Positions 16,657-23,778 of a DNA stretch of 64,000 bases are shown here, one piece after another. The stretch comes from Modestobacter sp. VKM Ac-2977. GTDB taxonomy: Bacteria; Actinomycetota; Actinomycetes; Mycobacteriales; Geodermatophilaceae. Made by a program: the position numbers and the translations under genes. The DNA lies in contig NZ_JAPVBQ010000002.1 in NCBI RefSeq assembly GCF_026968045.1, positions 1,033,580 through 1,097,579 of the forward strand, read 5' to 3'. Position 1 is the first letter of the stretch, and the number at the start of each line of letters is the position of its first letter. The notes under the pieces are model-generated. The model was not told the origin of the DNA, did no database searches, and saw nothing but the letters and a program-made list of their open reading frames with translations.

Positions 16657-17549
16657 GCGCCCCCGTCCTGTTCGACGTGCCGGGCCCCAAGGCCCGGGCG
16701 CGCATCCGCATCGGCACGGCCATCGGCGCGCTCGTCGTGCTGGCGATCGTCGGCTTCGTCCTCGTCCGCCTGGCCGGCAACGACCAGCTCGACCCGCAGC
16801 GCTGGGCGGTGCTCTTCGACCCCGGCAGCGGCGTGCCCCAGGCCCTCGCGGAGGCCCTGCTCCGCACGCTGAAGGTCGCGTTCGTCGGCATGGTCTTCGC
16901 GACCCTCCTCGGGCTGCTGCTGGCAGCGGGCCGGCTGTCGGACCACCGCTGGGTCCGGATCCCGGTGACCACGGTGATCGAGTTCTTCCGCGCGATCCCG
17001 CTGCTCGTGGTGATCTTCGCGCTGTTCTTCATCCTGCCGAGCTTCGGCATCCGGCTGAGCGCCTACGCGGCGCTGACCGGCGGGCTGGTGCTCTACAACA
17101 TGGCGGTGCTGGCCGAGATCTTCCGGGCCGGGATCCTGTCTATCGACAAGGGCCAGCGGGAAGCGGCCTTCGGCATCGGCCTGCGGAAGTCCCAGGTGAT
17201 GACGCTGGTGTTGCTTCCCCAGGCGGTGCGCCGCATGCTGCCGGTGCTCATCGCCCAGCTGGTCGTGCTGCTCAAGGACAGCTCGCTCGGTTTCATCATC
17301 GGCTACTTCGAGCTGCTCCGGCAGGCCCGCAGCCTGGTCGAGTTCTTCATCCCGCAGTTCGGCAACCAGTACACGTTCCAGCTGTACGTGGGCGCCGGGC
17401 TGATCTACATCATCGTCAACGTGCTGCTCTCCCAGCTGGCCAAGCTGGTGGAACGGCGCAGCAGCTCCACCACCACGGCGAGCCGGAACGCCGTCGTGCC
17501 GGCGAACACGCCGTCGGTCACCGGCGCAGCGGGCGGTCCCGGCAGCTGA
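16653..17549 (+). CDS. gluD: Amino-acid ABC transporter permease
   Basis: The second HisM-type permease, 298 residues. It has a membrane segment near the N-terminus, the ETFR-like sequence EFFRAIPLLVVIFALFFILP, and the EAA loop REAAFGIGLRKSQVMTLVLLPQA. A 30-residue Ser/Thr-rich cytoplasmic tail follows the last membrane segment. Its ATG overlaps the gluC stop. A 22-bp perfect stem-loop ends the operon. Confidence 0.94.
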   Translation: MSAPVLFDVPGPKARARIRIGTAIGALVVLAIVGFVLVRLAGNDQLDPQRWAVLFDPGSGVPQALAEALLRTLKVAFVGMVFATLLGLLLAAGRLSDHRWVRIPVTTVIEFFRAIPLLVVIFALFFILPSFGIRLSAYAALTGGLVLYNMAVLAEIFRAGILSIDKGQREAAFGIGLRKSQVMTLVLLPQAVRRMLPVLIAQLVVLLKDSSLGFIIGYFELLRQARSLVEFFIPQFGNQYTFQLYVGAGLIYIIVNVLLSQLAKLVERRSSSTTTASRNAVVPANTPSVTGAAGGPGS

Positions 17550-17569
17550 GCCGAGCCCCGTCCCGCACG

Positions 17570-17620
17570 CACGCACCAGCCCCCGGCGTCCACACTCAGG
17601 ACGCCGGGGGCTGGTGCGTG
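17570..17620. terminator. Perfect 22-bp stem-loop ending gluABCD
   Basis: Arms 17570-17591 and 17599-17620 pair at every base, with loop ACACTCA. It begins 21 nt after the gluD stop and has no T-run. Confidence 0.88.
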
Positions 17621-17798
17621 TGGGACCTGCCGCCCGGCTCGACAGTTGCGCCAGCCGGGCGCGACCGGGCCCCCGCACGTCCCTGCGGTCCCACCCGGCG
17701 CACCGCTACCGGTGGTCCGGACGCCTGCCCTCTGGCCTTCCCCGGCTTGGCACATTGCGCCGGTGCCTCCGACCCTCCGTCCTGCCGAGACTGGGAGT

Positions 17799-18209
17799 GT
17801 GACCTCGACTGCCGCCGCTCCGCGCCACATGCACCTGGATCTCGACGAGGACGACGACCTGGCCACCACCACCCAGATCTTCGTGAGCAAGCTCCGTGCC
17901 AGCGCACGCCGGTTCGCCGCCGCCTCCGGAGCGGAGTCGGCGATCGTCCGAGAGGCCGTGCCGCCGGCCCGGCACCGTCGCTCTCGCTGCCGGGTGGTGC
18001 TGCTGTACGCCGGTGGCCAGGAGTCCGACGTGACCTTCTTGGGGCCGTCCAGCTCGGTGGCGGGCAAGGAGGTCACCATGTCGCAGTTCGACACCGCGAT
18101 CGAGCTGTGGCTGCGGGCCGGGCAGGAGCGCAGCCGGCGGTGGCTGATGCCGGACGAGGAGGCCGCCGACGGCGTGGCCATCGACATCTCCGCCTGGTTG
18201 AACCGCTGA
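17799..18209 (+). CDS. Hypothetical protein (136 aa)
   Basis: I do not recognise this protein. It opens with an Ala/acidic stretch (MHLDLDEDDDLATTTQIFV), then has helix-strand segments (SKLRASARRFAAASGAES, RCRVVLLYAGGQESDVTF) and a C-terminal helix with WLRAGQERSRRWLMPDEEA. There is no signal peptide, membrane segment or Cys pair. GTG 17799 is chosen because GAGACT at 17787-17792 lies 6 nt upstream as a -10 hexamer; ATG 17829 is an alternative. The 17621-17786 stretch before it shows no gene and no convincing structure. Confidence 0.55.
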   Translation: MTSTAAAPRHMHLDLDEDDDLATTTQIFVSKLRASARRFAAASGAESAIVREAVPPARHRRSRCRVVLLYAGGQESDVTFLGPSSSVAGKEVTMSQFDTAIELWLRAGQERSRRWLMPDEEAADGVAIDISAWLNR

Positions 18210-18296
18210 GCGGCAGCCAGGGCCACTGATCGTCTGGCTCTCCTGCCCAGGGGCGCCGGCGGTCCACGCTGCCCCGGCGCGGGACCGAGGCTCGGA

Positions 18297-18346
18297 GAAC
18301 GCAGATCAGCCGATGCGAGGCTCCTCGCATCGGCTGATCTGCGTTC
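18297..18346. repeat. 50-bp near-perfect palindrome flanked by TCGGAGAAC repeats
   Basis: Every base from 18297 to 18320 pairs with its mirror from 18323 to 18346, leaving only 2 unpaired central bases. It lies between the convergent hypothetical gene and recX and can act as a two-way terminator. The direct repeat TCGGAGAAC overlaps both ends (18292-18300 and 18345-18353), which is unusual for a plain terminator and recalls a mobile palindromic repeat. Confidence 0.75.
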
Positions 18347-18379
18347 GGAGAACGGGTGCGTGAACGCCCGCCCAGCCCC

Positions 18380-19372
18380 TCAGGGCAGGTCGTCGACCGG
18401 CACGGAGCCGGGTGGCGGTCGCAACCGGCCGATCGGCCGGGCCAACCCCTCCCCCACCTCGCCGCCCATGTCCGCCTCCTCGCCACCGGCGGCGCGAGCG
18501 CGGGCAGCAGCACGGGCCGCCGATCGCTCGCGTGACCACGGCACCGGGGCGGCGAGATCCGGGTCCGGGTCACTGGACGCCTCGATGAGCTCGGACCGGT
18601 CTCCCGGCCCAGCGGGCGCTGCGGCCGCTGTACCGGCCGGGCCGTCGGACAGCTCGTCGACGTCGCGGCCGTCGAGGGCCTCGCGCACCACGTAGCCGGC
18701 CAGCCCGCCGCCGTAGCCCTTGCGGGCGAGCATGCCGATCAGGCGCCGCTCCGCGGTGACCCGGTCGAGCCGGCGCATCGAGGGGAGCTTCCGCTCGACC
18801 AGCCGCCGGGCGGAGTCCCACTCGTCCTGCGGGTCGACCTCCGCGACGGCAGCCGCGGCCACCTCCCCGTCGACCCCCTTGGCCCGCAGCTCGGCACTGA
18901 GCGCCCGCCGGGCCAGCCCACGACCGGACTGCCGGGTGGAGACCCAGGCGGCTGCGAAGGCGGCGTCGTCGATGAGCCCGACCTCGGTGAACCGGTCGAG
19001 CACCGCAGCCGCCGCCTCGTCGGGGACGTCCTTCTTGGCCAACAGGTCGGCCAGTTGCTTGCGGGTCTTCGCCGTCCCGGTCAGCGCCCGCAGACAGATC
19101 CCCCGGGCGACCGCCTCGGGGTCCTCCATCTCGACTGGGTCACCGGACTCTTCGGCGTCAGCCGGGCGGCGACTCCACTGGGGCCCCGAGCTGCGACCGC
19201 TGCGTTCCCGGCGCCCGCCCGACCCAGTCGAATCGGACGAGTCGGGACCGCGCCGGGCACTGCTGGCCCCGGGGCGACGCGAACCGGACCGGCGACCTCT
19301 GTCACCGGCCGGTACGACGTCGCCCCCGGAGCCCTCGCTGCCCGGCCCGTCCTCGAACAGTGCGTCCGACAC
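18380..19372 (-). CDS. recX: RecX, modulator of RecA, with long tails
   Basis: RecX caps and dismantles RecA filaments. The three-helix-repeat core lies at roughly residues 95-245 (ARGICLRALTGTAKTRKQLADLL, VLDRFTEVGLIDDAAFAAAWV, SARRLVERKLPSMRRLDR, LIGMLARKGYGGGLAGYVVREAL). It is flanked by about 90 residues of Ser/Arg/Gly-rich N-terminal sequence and about 85 residues of acidic/Ala-rich C-terminal sequence. At about 330 residues it is nearly twice the usual RecX length. The GTG at 19372 is 8 bp after the recA stop, so the genes share an SOS-controlled transcript. Only the core is typical; the tails are probably disordered. Confidence 0.92.
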   Translation of the reverse strand: MSDALFEDGPGSEGSGGDVVPAGDRGRRSGSRRPGASSARRGPDSSDSTGSGGRRERSGRSSGPQWSRRPADAEESGDPVEMEDPEAVARGICLRALTGTAKTRKQLADLLAKKDVPDEAAAAVLDRFTEVGLIDDAAFAAAWVSTRQSGRGLARRALSAELRAKGVDGEVAAAAVAEVDPQDEWDSARRLVERKLPSMRRLDRVTAERRLIGMLARKGYGGGLAGYVVREALDGRDVDELSDGPAGTAAAAPAGPGDRSELIEASSDPDPDLAAPVPWSRERSAARAAARARAAGGEEADMGGEVGEGLARPIGRLRPPPGSVPVDDLP

Positions 19373-19380
19373 CGGCGGGG

Positions 19381-20418
19381 TCAGAAGTCGGCCGGTGCGG
19401 CCGCCGGGGCCTCGGCCGCCGCCACGACCCCGATGCCGAGCTTCTCCTTGATCTTCCGCTCGATCTCGTCGGCGAGGTCGGGGTTGTCCCGCAGGAAGGT
19501 GCGGGCGTTCTCCTTGCCCTGACCGAGCTGGTCGCCCTCGTAGGTGTACCAAGCGCCGGACTTGCGGACGAAGCCCTGCTCCACACCCATGTCGATGAGC
19601 CCGCCCTCGCGGCTGAAGCCATGACCCCAGATGAGGTCGAGCTCGGCCTGCTTGAACGGGGCGGCCACCTTGTTCTTGACGACCTTCACCCGCACCCGGC
19701 TGCCGACCGCGTCGGTGCCCTGCTTGAGGGTCTCGATCCGGCGGATGTCGAGCCGCACCGAGGCGTAGAACTTCAGCGCCCGACCACCGGTGGTGACCTC
19801 CGGGGAGCCGTAGACCACGCCGACCTTCTCGCGCAGCTGGTTGATGAAGATGCAGGTCGTGCCGGAGTTGCTGAGCGCACCGGTGATCTTGCGCAGCGCC
19901 TGGCTCATCAGCCGGGCCTGCAGGCCGACGTGGCTGTCGCCCATCTCGCCCTCGATCTCGGCGCGGGGCACCAGAGCCGCCACCGAGTCGACGACGATGA
20001 GGTCGAGCGCGCCGGAACGGATCAGCATGTCGGCGATCTCCAGCGCCTGCTCACCGGTGTCGGGCTGGCTGATCAGCAGTGCGTCGGTGTCGACCCCGAT
20101 CGCCCGGGCGTAGTCCGGGTCGAGGGCGTGCTCGGCGTCGATGAAGGCGACGATGCCGCCGGCCGCCTGGGCGTTGGCCACCGCGTGCAGGGCGACCGTC
20201 GTCTTGCCGGAGGCCTCGGGGCCGTACACCTCGACGACGCGGCCACGGGGCAGGCCGCCGACGCCGAGGGCGATGTCGAGGGCGACGGAGCCGGTCGGGA
20301 TGACCTTCATGGCGACCTCGGGCGAGTCGCCCAGGCGCATGACGGAGCCCTTGCCGAACTGCTTGTCGATCTGGGCGAGGGCCATGTCGAGGGCCTTGTC
20401 GCGGTCGAGCGTTGCCAT
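19381..20418 (-). CDS. recA: RecA recombinase
   Basis: RecA forms filaments on single-stranded DNA, drives strand exchange and triggers LexA cleavage. The 345-residue protein has Walker [10 protein letters not shown] near residue 66, Walker [13 protein letters not shown], and the L2 region [27 protein letters not shown]. No intein is present, unlike M. tuberculosis. ATG 20418 is preceded by AAGGTGG; the open frame extends to 20547 but those residues are not RecA-like. An SOS box lies 122 bp upstream, and recX follows closely. Confidence 0.99.
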   Translation of the reverse strand: MATLDRDKALDMALAQIDKQFGKGSVMRLGDSPEVAMKVIPTGSVALDIALGVGGLPRGRVVEVYGPEASGKTTVALHAVANAQAAGGIVAFIDAEHALDPDYARAIGVDTDALLISQPDTGEQALEIADMLIRSGALDLIVVDSVAALVPRAEIEGEMGDSHVGLQARLMSQALRKITGALSNSGTTCIFINQLREKVGVVYGSPEVTTGGRALKFYASVRLDIRRIETLKQGTDAVGSRVRVKVVKNKVAAPFKQAELDLIWGHGFSREGGLIDMGVEQGFVRKSGAWYTYEGDQLGQGKENARTFLRDNPDLADEIERKIKEKLGIGVVAAAEAPAAAPADF

Positions 20419-20539
20419 GGTGGCCACCTTCGGATGTCGCTGTAGCGGGTCGTCGCCGACGCTAGGGCGGGGGTCTGACACTTTCCGCGGACCGGGTGCA
20501 TCTGTGGACGGACACCGGACCTGTGGACGACACCGTATG

Positions 20540-20555
20540 CCGAACACCTGTTCGA
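20540..20555. promoter_or_regulatory. LexA (SOS) box of recA
   Basis: CCGAACACCTGTTCGA matches the SOS consensus at all fixed positions but the first base. It shares the inner spacer ACCT with the lexA box at 176-191. It lies upstream of recA (minus strand) and past the end of the HxlR-type gene. Confidence 0.82.
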
Positions 20556-20624
20556 ATCCAGTGACACGCCGGATCGGCGCGTCGTGCCGTCCAGCACCCC
20601 TCGGCGTCCACCGGGACAGCCCGG

Positions 20625-21035
20625 TCAGCGCGGCGGACGGACCTCGTCGGCGAGGGCCCGGGCCGCGTGCACGGCCGGCATCCGACCTTCGACGAAGGAG
20701 ATGAGCGCCAGCAGGTGCGGCACGAGGGCGACGCCGTCCTCGGTCAGCCGGTACTCCACGTGCGGGGGGATCGCCGACCGCACCTCGCGGTGCACCCAGC
20801 CGTCCCGCTCGAGGGTCTGCAGGCTCTGCGCCAGCATCCGCTCGCTCACGCCCTCGACCCGGCGGCGCAGCTCACCGAACCGGTGCGGGGACTCGGCCAG
20901 GGCCGACAGCGCCAGCAGCGACCACTTGCCGGTCACGTGCTCCAGCGCCTCGCGGGAGGTGCAGGCGCGCCGGAAGACGTCGGCCACCAGCTGCTCGACC
21001 GTCTGCTCCACCGCACCCCCAGCCACCTCGCGCAC
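20625..21035 (-). CDS. HxlR-family transcriptional regulator
   Basis: 136 residues, a compact winged helix of the HxlR type. [22 protein letters not shown] is the family's N-terminal pattern with the conserved Cys and [32 protein letters not shown] is the DNA-binding helix region, and [12 protein letters not shown] the wing. HxlR members often sense quinones or electrophiles through the N-terminal Cys. The gene is divergent from a QorB-like quinone reductase, which fits that role. GTG 21035 lies 6 nt after a TACTCT -10 hexamer. Confidence 0.92.
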   Translation of the reverse strand: MREVAGGAVEQTVEQLVADVFRRACTSREALEHVTGKWSLLALSALAESPHRFGELRRRVEGVSERMLAQSLQTLERDGWVHREVRSAIPPHVEYRLTEDGVALVPHLLALISFVEGRMPAVHAARALADEVRPPR

Positions 21036-21041
21036 GCCACC

Positions 21042-21047
21042 AGAGTA
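21042..21047 (-). promoter_or_regulatory. -10 hexamer TACTCT for the HxlR-type gene (leaderless)
   Basis: TACTCT on the minus strand is followed by a 6-nt spacer and the GTG at 21035. It lies 14 bp from the putative operator, so the regulator could repress itself. Confidence 0.55.
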
Positions 21048-21061
21048 CCGTCCGACGAGCT

Positions 21062-21084
21062 GGCACTCACTTTTCGTAAGTGCC
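21062..21084. promoter_or_regulatory. Inverted repeat in the HxlR/QorB intergenic region
   Basis: GGCACT at 21062 pairs with AGTGCC ending at 21084, and CACTT at 21068 pairs with AAGTG at 21078-21082 around a 5-bp centre. Its position between divergent regulator and reductase genes is right for an HxlR dimer site. Binding is inferred. Confidence 0.5.
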
Positions 21085-21115
21085 TACCGTGCAGGAAGCA
21101 CTCGGAGGAGTCCCC

Positions 21116-21973
21116 TTGATCACCGTCACCGGAGCCAGCGGCCATCTCGGCCGGCTCGTCGTCACCGGACTGCTGGACGCCGGGGTGCCCGCCGGCGAGG
21201 TCGTGGCCGTCGTCCGCACCCCGGGGAGGGCCAGCGACCTGGCCGCCCGTGGCGTGCAGGTCCGCCATGCCGAGTACGGCGACCCGGCGAGCCTGCAGAC
21301 CGCCCTGCAGGGCACCGACCGGCTGCTGCTGGTCTCCGGCAGCGAGGTGGGCCAGCGGGTGACCCAGCACGGCAACGTGCTGCAGGCGGCCCGGGCCGCA
21401 GGCGTCGCGCTGGTCGTCTACACCAGCGCGCCGAAGGTCGACGACACCCCCCTCCCCCTGGCCCCCGAGCACGCCGCCACCGAGCAGCTGATCGCCGAGG
21501 CCGGGCTCCCGGCCGTGGTGTTGCGCAACAACTGGTACCTGGAGAACTACGACCAGCCGATCACGACGGCCGCTGCGACCGGCGAGGTCGTCGGCAGCTC
21601 GGGGGCGGGTCGGATCGCCGCGGCGACGCGCGCCGACTTCGCAGCCGGCGCGGTCGCCGTCCTGACCGCGGCGGAGCCGGAGCCGGGCGTCGTGGAGCTG
21701 GGCGGGGACCAGCCCTTCGCGCTCGCCGACCTGGCCGCCGCCGTCGCCGCAGAGACGGGCCGGGAGGTCACCTACCGCGACCTGTCCGCCGAGGAGCACG
21801 TGCAGTTCCTGCTCGGGCAGGGCCTGCCGCAGGAGACCGCCGAGTTCGTCGTCGGCCTCGACCAGTCGATCGCCCAGGGCGCCCTGGAGACCGGGAGCAC
21901 CGCACTGTCGGCGCTCATCGGCCGGCCGACCACCTCGCTCGCCGAGCACGTCCGCTCGGTCCTCGCGGGCTGA
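21116..21973 (+). CDS. NmrA/QorB-like NAD(P)H:quinone oxidoreductase
   Basis: An atypical short-chain dehydrogenase of the NmrA/QorB group, about 285 residues, likely to reduce quinones in the cytoplasm. The Rossmann motif TGASGHLG lies at the very N-terminus, followed by VVRTPGRASDLAARGVQVRHAEYGD. The central NNWYLENY motif is the QorB/NmrA signature. TTG at 21116 is preferred because GGAGGAG lies 5 nt upstream; the in-frame GTG at 21080 falls inside the operator. Regulation by the divergent HxlR-type protein is probable. Confidence 0.88.
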   Translation: MITVTGASGHLGRLVVTGLLDAGVPAGEVVAVVRTPGRASDLAARGVQVRHAEYGDPASLQTALQGTDRLLLVSGSEVGQRVTQHGNVLQAARAAGVALVVYTSAPKVDDTPLPLAPEHAATEQLIAEAGLPAVVLRNNWYLENYDQPITTAAATGEVVGSSGAGRIAAATRADFAAGAVAVLTAAEPEPGVVELGGDQPFALADLAAAVAAETGREVTYRDLSAEEHVQFLLGQGLPQETAEFVVGLDQSIAQGALETGSTALSALIGRPTTSLAEHVRSVLAG

Positions 21974-21978
21974 GCACG

Positions 21979-22067
21979 CGTCCCGCCGGAGGCTCGACGT
22001 CCGCTCCGCGGACCAGCAGCTCAGCGTTCCTCCGGCGGGACGGCTCAGCGTTCCTTCGGCGGGACGT
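21979..22067. repeat. Inverted repeat plus 24-bp tandem duplication at the end of the DUF3046 gene
   Basis: 21979-21992 is the exact reverse complement of 22029-22042 (14 bp). The 24-bp unit 22020-22043 is repeated at 22044-22067 with two mismatches. The second copy contains the last codons and stop of the DUF3046 gene, and the first copy repeats that end. A terminator arm therefore seems to have arisen by local duplication. Confidence 0.6.
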
Positions 22068-22239
22068 CGTACTCCTTGCAGATCTCCAGCCAGACCGTGC
22101 GCACCGGCACGCCCGCCTCGATCGCCTCTGCGGCGGTGCGCCCGCCCAGCGGACCGAAGACGTGGTCGCTGGCGACGCTCTGCGCACGGATCGCACCGAA
22201 CTGGCGCTCCATCCGGGACCGGAACTCCTGCAGCCGCAC
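22045..22239 (-). CDS. DUF3046 small conserved protein
   Basis: 64 residues. It matches the actinobacterial DUF3046 pattern (RLQEFRSRMERQFG start, SDHVFGPLGGRTAAEAIEAG, VWLEICKEYDVP). In mycobacteria the homologue Rv2738c lies next to recA, as here. Function is unknown. The protein is helical, with no membrane segment. GTG 22239 follows a TACCGT -10 hexamer by 6 nt. The 3' end lies in a local duplication. Confidence 0.88.
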   Translation of the reverse strand: MRLQEFRSRMERQFGAIRAQSVASDHVFGPLGGRTAAEAIEAGVPVRTVWLEICKEYDVPPKER

Positions 22240-22245
22240 GCCACG

Positions 22246-22251
22246 ACGGTA
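22246..22251 (-). promoter_or_regulatory. -10 hexamer TACCGT for the DUF3046 gene (leaderless)
   Basis: TACCGT on the minus strand has a 6-nt spacer to the GTG at 22239, with no ribosome-binding site. Confidence 0.55.
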
Positions 22252-22317
22252 CCCACCCGCCGGCAGCCCGCGCGCCGGGCACCACCGGCCCCGGGCCGCG
22301 GCCTCTACCCTCGTCGC

Positions 22318-22431
22318 ATGGTCCCCAGCACCGGCTCCCCCACCTGGGACCTGATCCTGCAGATCGCCATCGTCGGCGCCTTGGTCGCACTCCTGGTCCT
22401 GCTGGCCCGCGACTACCTCAACCGGCGCTGA
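22318..22431 (+). CDS. Small single-span membrane protein (37 aa)
   Basis: ATG 22318 lies 6 nt after TACCCT (22306-22311), a leaderless arrangement like many others here. The peptide has a short polar N-terminus (MVPSTGSPTWDL), one hydrophobic span (ILQIAIVGALVALLVLLA) and a basic end (RDYLNRR), giving an outside-in topology. Its stop overlaps the end of the convergent MFS gene by 14 bp. No family recognised. Confidence 0.55.
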   Translation: MVPSTGSPTWDLILQIAIVGALVALLVLLARDYLNRR

Positions 22432-23698
22432 GCCGAGGGCGGGCCCGCACCCAGACCACCAGCAGCGGGCCGATGAGCGCTGCGGACACCGCCGCCACCA
22501 GTCCGAAGCCGCCGAGCGCGAGCAACGGGCCACCCACCGCGCCGGCCACGGCTGCCCCCAGGCCCATGAGCAGGTCGGTCGCGCCCTGCGCCGACGGGCG
22601 GACCTCGGCGGACACGGACTCGGTGACCAGGGTCGACCCGGCCACCAGCCCGCAGGACCAGCCCAGCCCGAGCAGGAACAACCCGACGCCGAGCTGGAGG
22701 GCGGCCCCCGGGGGCGCCGTGCCCGCGACCACGGCGGCCAGCAGGAGCAGCACCCCACCCAGCGCGACCGTCGCCGCCCGCCCGGCCCGGTCGGCGAGCC
22801 AGCCGACCACCGGGGAGAACAGGTACATCCCGGCCACGTGCACGCTGATGACCAGGCCGATCACCCGCAGCGTCGTCCCGTCGGCCCCGGAGTGGCCGGC
22901 GCCCATGTGCACCGGGGTCATCACCATCAGCCCGACCATCACCGCGTGCGAGACGACGACGGCGGTCAGCCCGAGCCGCCCACCGGGGGTCGCCCACACC
23001 GCGCGCAGCGCCGCCGCCGAACCCGACCGCAGCGGCGCCGGCCCGGCCGGGCGGTTGGCCGCGGTGAGCTGCCGGGCCAGCAGCAGCGGGTCCGGGCGGA
23101 GCAGCGCGAGCACCCCGAGGACGACGACCGCGAACACCGCGATGGAGAGCACGAACGCCCCACCCAGCGCAGGCAGCCCGAGCGCGCGCCCCAGGTCGTC
23201 GGCAGGGCCGGCCAGGTTGGGCCCGAGCACCGAGCCGATCGTGGTGGCCCACACGACCAGAGACAGCGAGCGGCCACGGTGTTCGGGCTCAGCCAGGTCG
23301 GCCGCGGCGTAGCGGGCCTGCAGCCCGCTGGTGGTGGCGGCCCCGAACAGGAAGAGGCCGACGAGCAGGAGGAGCAGGGAGGACGACGCCGCGGCCGCGA
23401 CGACGACCAGGGAGCCGACGCCCGCGACCCCGTAGCCCAGGGACAGCCCGACGCGTCGGCCGTACCGGTCGCTGACCTGAGCCAGCGGGACGGCGATCAG
23501 CGCAGCACCCAGGACGCTCGCCGTCTGCCCCAGCCCGGCGGCGGCGTCGCTCCCGGCGACGTCCCGGGCGAGCAGCCCCCCGACCGTGATGCCGATCGTC
23601 ACGCCCAGCCCGCCGAGGGCCACCCCCGCCGAGAGCACCCCCAGCGTGCGGCGCTGGACGACGGCCTGGTCGGGGAGGGACAGCGACGGTCGGGTCAC
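22418..23698 (-). CDS. MFS transporter
   Basis: 426 residues with about 12 hydrophobic segments. The loop 2-3 motif appears as VSDRYGRRVGLSLGYG, and the second half repeats it as GWLADRAGRAATVALGG. This is a standard MFS permease, most like multidrug or metabolite exporters; the substrate is not predictable. The GTG at 23698 follows a CACACT -10 hexamer by 6 nt. A 12-bp palindrome at 23729-23740 overlaps where the -35 region would be. Confidence 0.88.
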   Translation of the reverse strand: MTRPSLSLPDQAVVQRRTLGVLSAGVALGGLGVTIGITVGGLLARDVAGSDAAAGLGQTASVLGAALIAVPLAQVSDRYGRRVGLSLGYGVAGVGSLVVVAAAASSSLLLLLVGLFLFGAATTSGLQARYAAADLAEPEHRGRSLSLVVWATTIGSVLGPNLAGPADDLGRALGLPALGGAFVLSIAVFAVVVLGVLALLRPDPLLLARQLTAANRPAGPAPLRSGSAAALRAVWATPGGRLGLTAVVVSHAVMVGLMVMTPVHMGAGHSGADGTTLRVIGLVISVHVAGMYLFSPVVGWLADRAGRAATVALGGVLLLLAAVVAGTAPPGAALQLGVGLFLLGLGWSCGLVAGSTLVTESVSAEVRPSAQGATDLLMGLGAAVAGAVGGPLLALGGFGLVAAVSAALIGPLLVVWVRARPRLSAG

Positions 23699-23704
23699 CG
23701 GGTG

Positions 23705-23710
23705 AGTGTG
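23705..23710 (-). promoter_or_regulatory. -10 hexamer CACACT for the MFS gene (leaderless)
   Basis: CACACT on the minus strand is followed by a 6-nt spacer and the GTG at 23698. Confidence 0.45.
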
Positions 23711-23728
23711 CCCGACCGTCGCCGCTGA

Positions 23729-23740
23729 TCGACCGGTCGA
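23729..23740. promoter_or_regulatory. 12-bp perfect palindrome upstream of the MFS gene
   Basis: TCGACCGGTCGA is its own reverse complement. It starts 19 bp upstream of the presumed -10 hexamer of the MFS gene, where a repressor would block RNA polymerase. It also abuts the GH3 terminator stem. Confidence 0.4.
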
Positions 23741-23772
23741 CGGCCCGCCGGTGTGGGGTCACCGGCGGGCCG
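23741..23772 (-). terminator. Perfect 13-bp stem-loop after the GH3 gene
   Basis: Arms 23741-23753 and 23760-23772 pair fully, with a 6-nt loop. It begins 7 bp beyond the GH3 stop codon on the minus strand. Confidence 0.8.
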
Positions 23773-23778
23773 ATCGGC

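Noticed and set aside
17618..17798. Upstream extension of the 136-aa hypothetical gene
   Set aside because: The extra residues are Pro/Ala-rich noise, and the frame begins on the gluD terminator. A -10 hexamer at 17787-17792 marks a start at 17799.
20419..20547. N-terminal extension of recA to 20547
   Set aside because: It would start inside the SOS box and adds residues absent from RecA. ATG 20418 has AAGGTGG upstream.
20540..20560. TTCGAATCC resembling a tRNA T-loop
   Set aside because: No flanking T-stem, anticodon arm or acceptor stem; the sequence is the right half of the recA SOS box.
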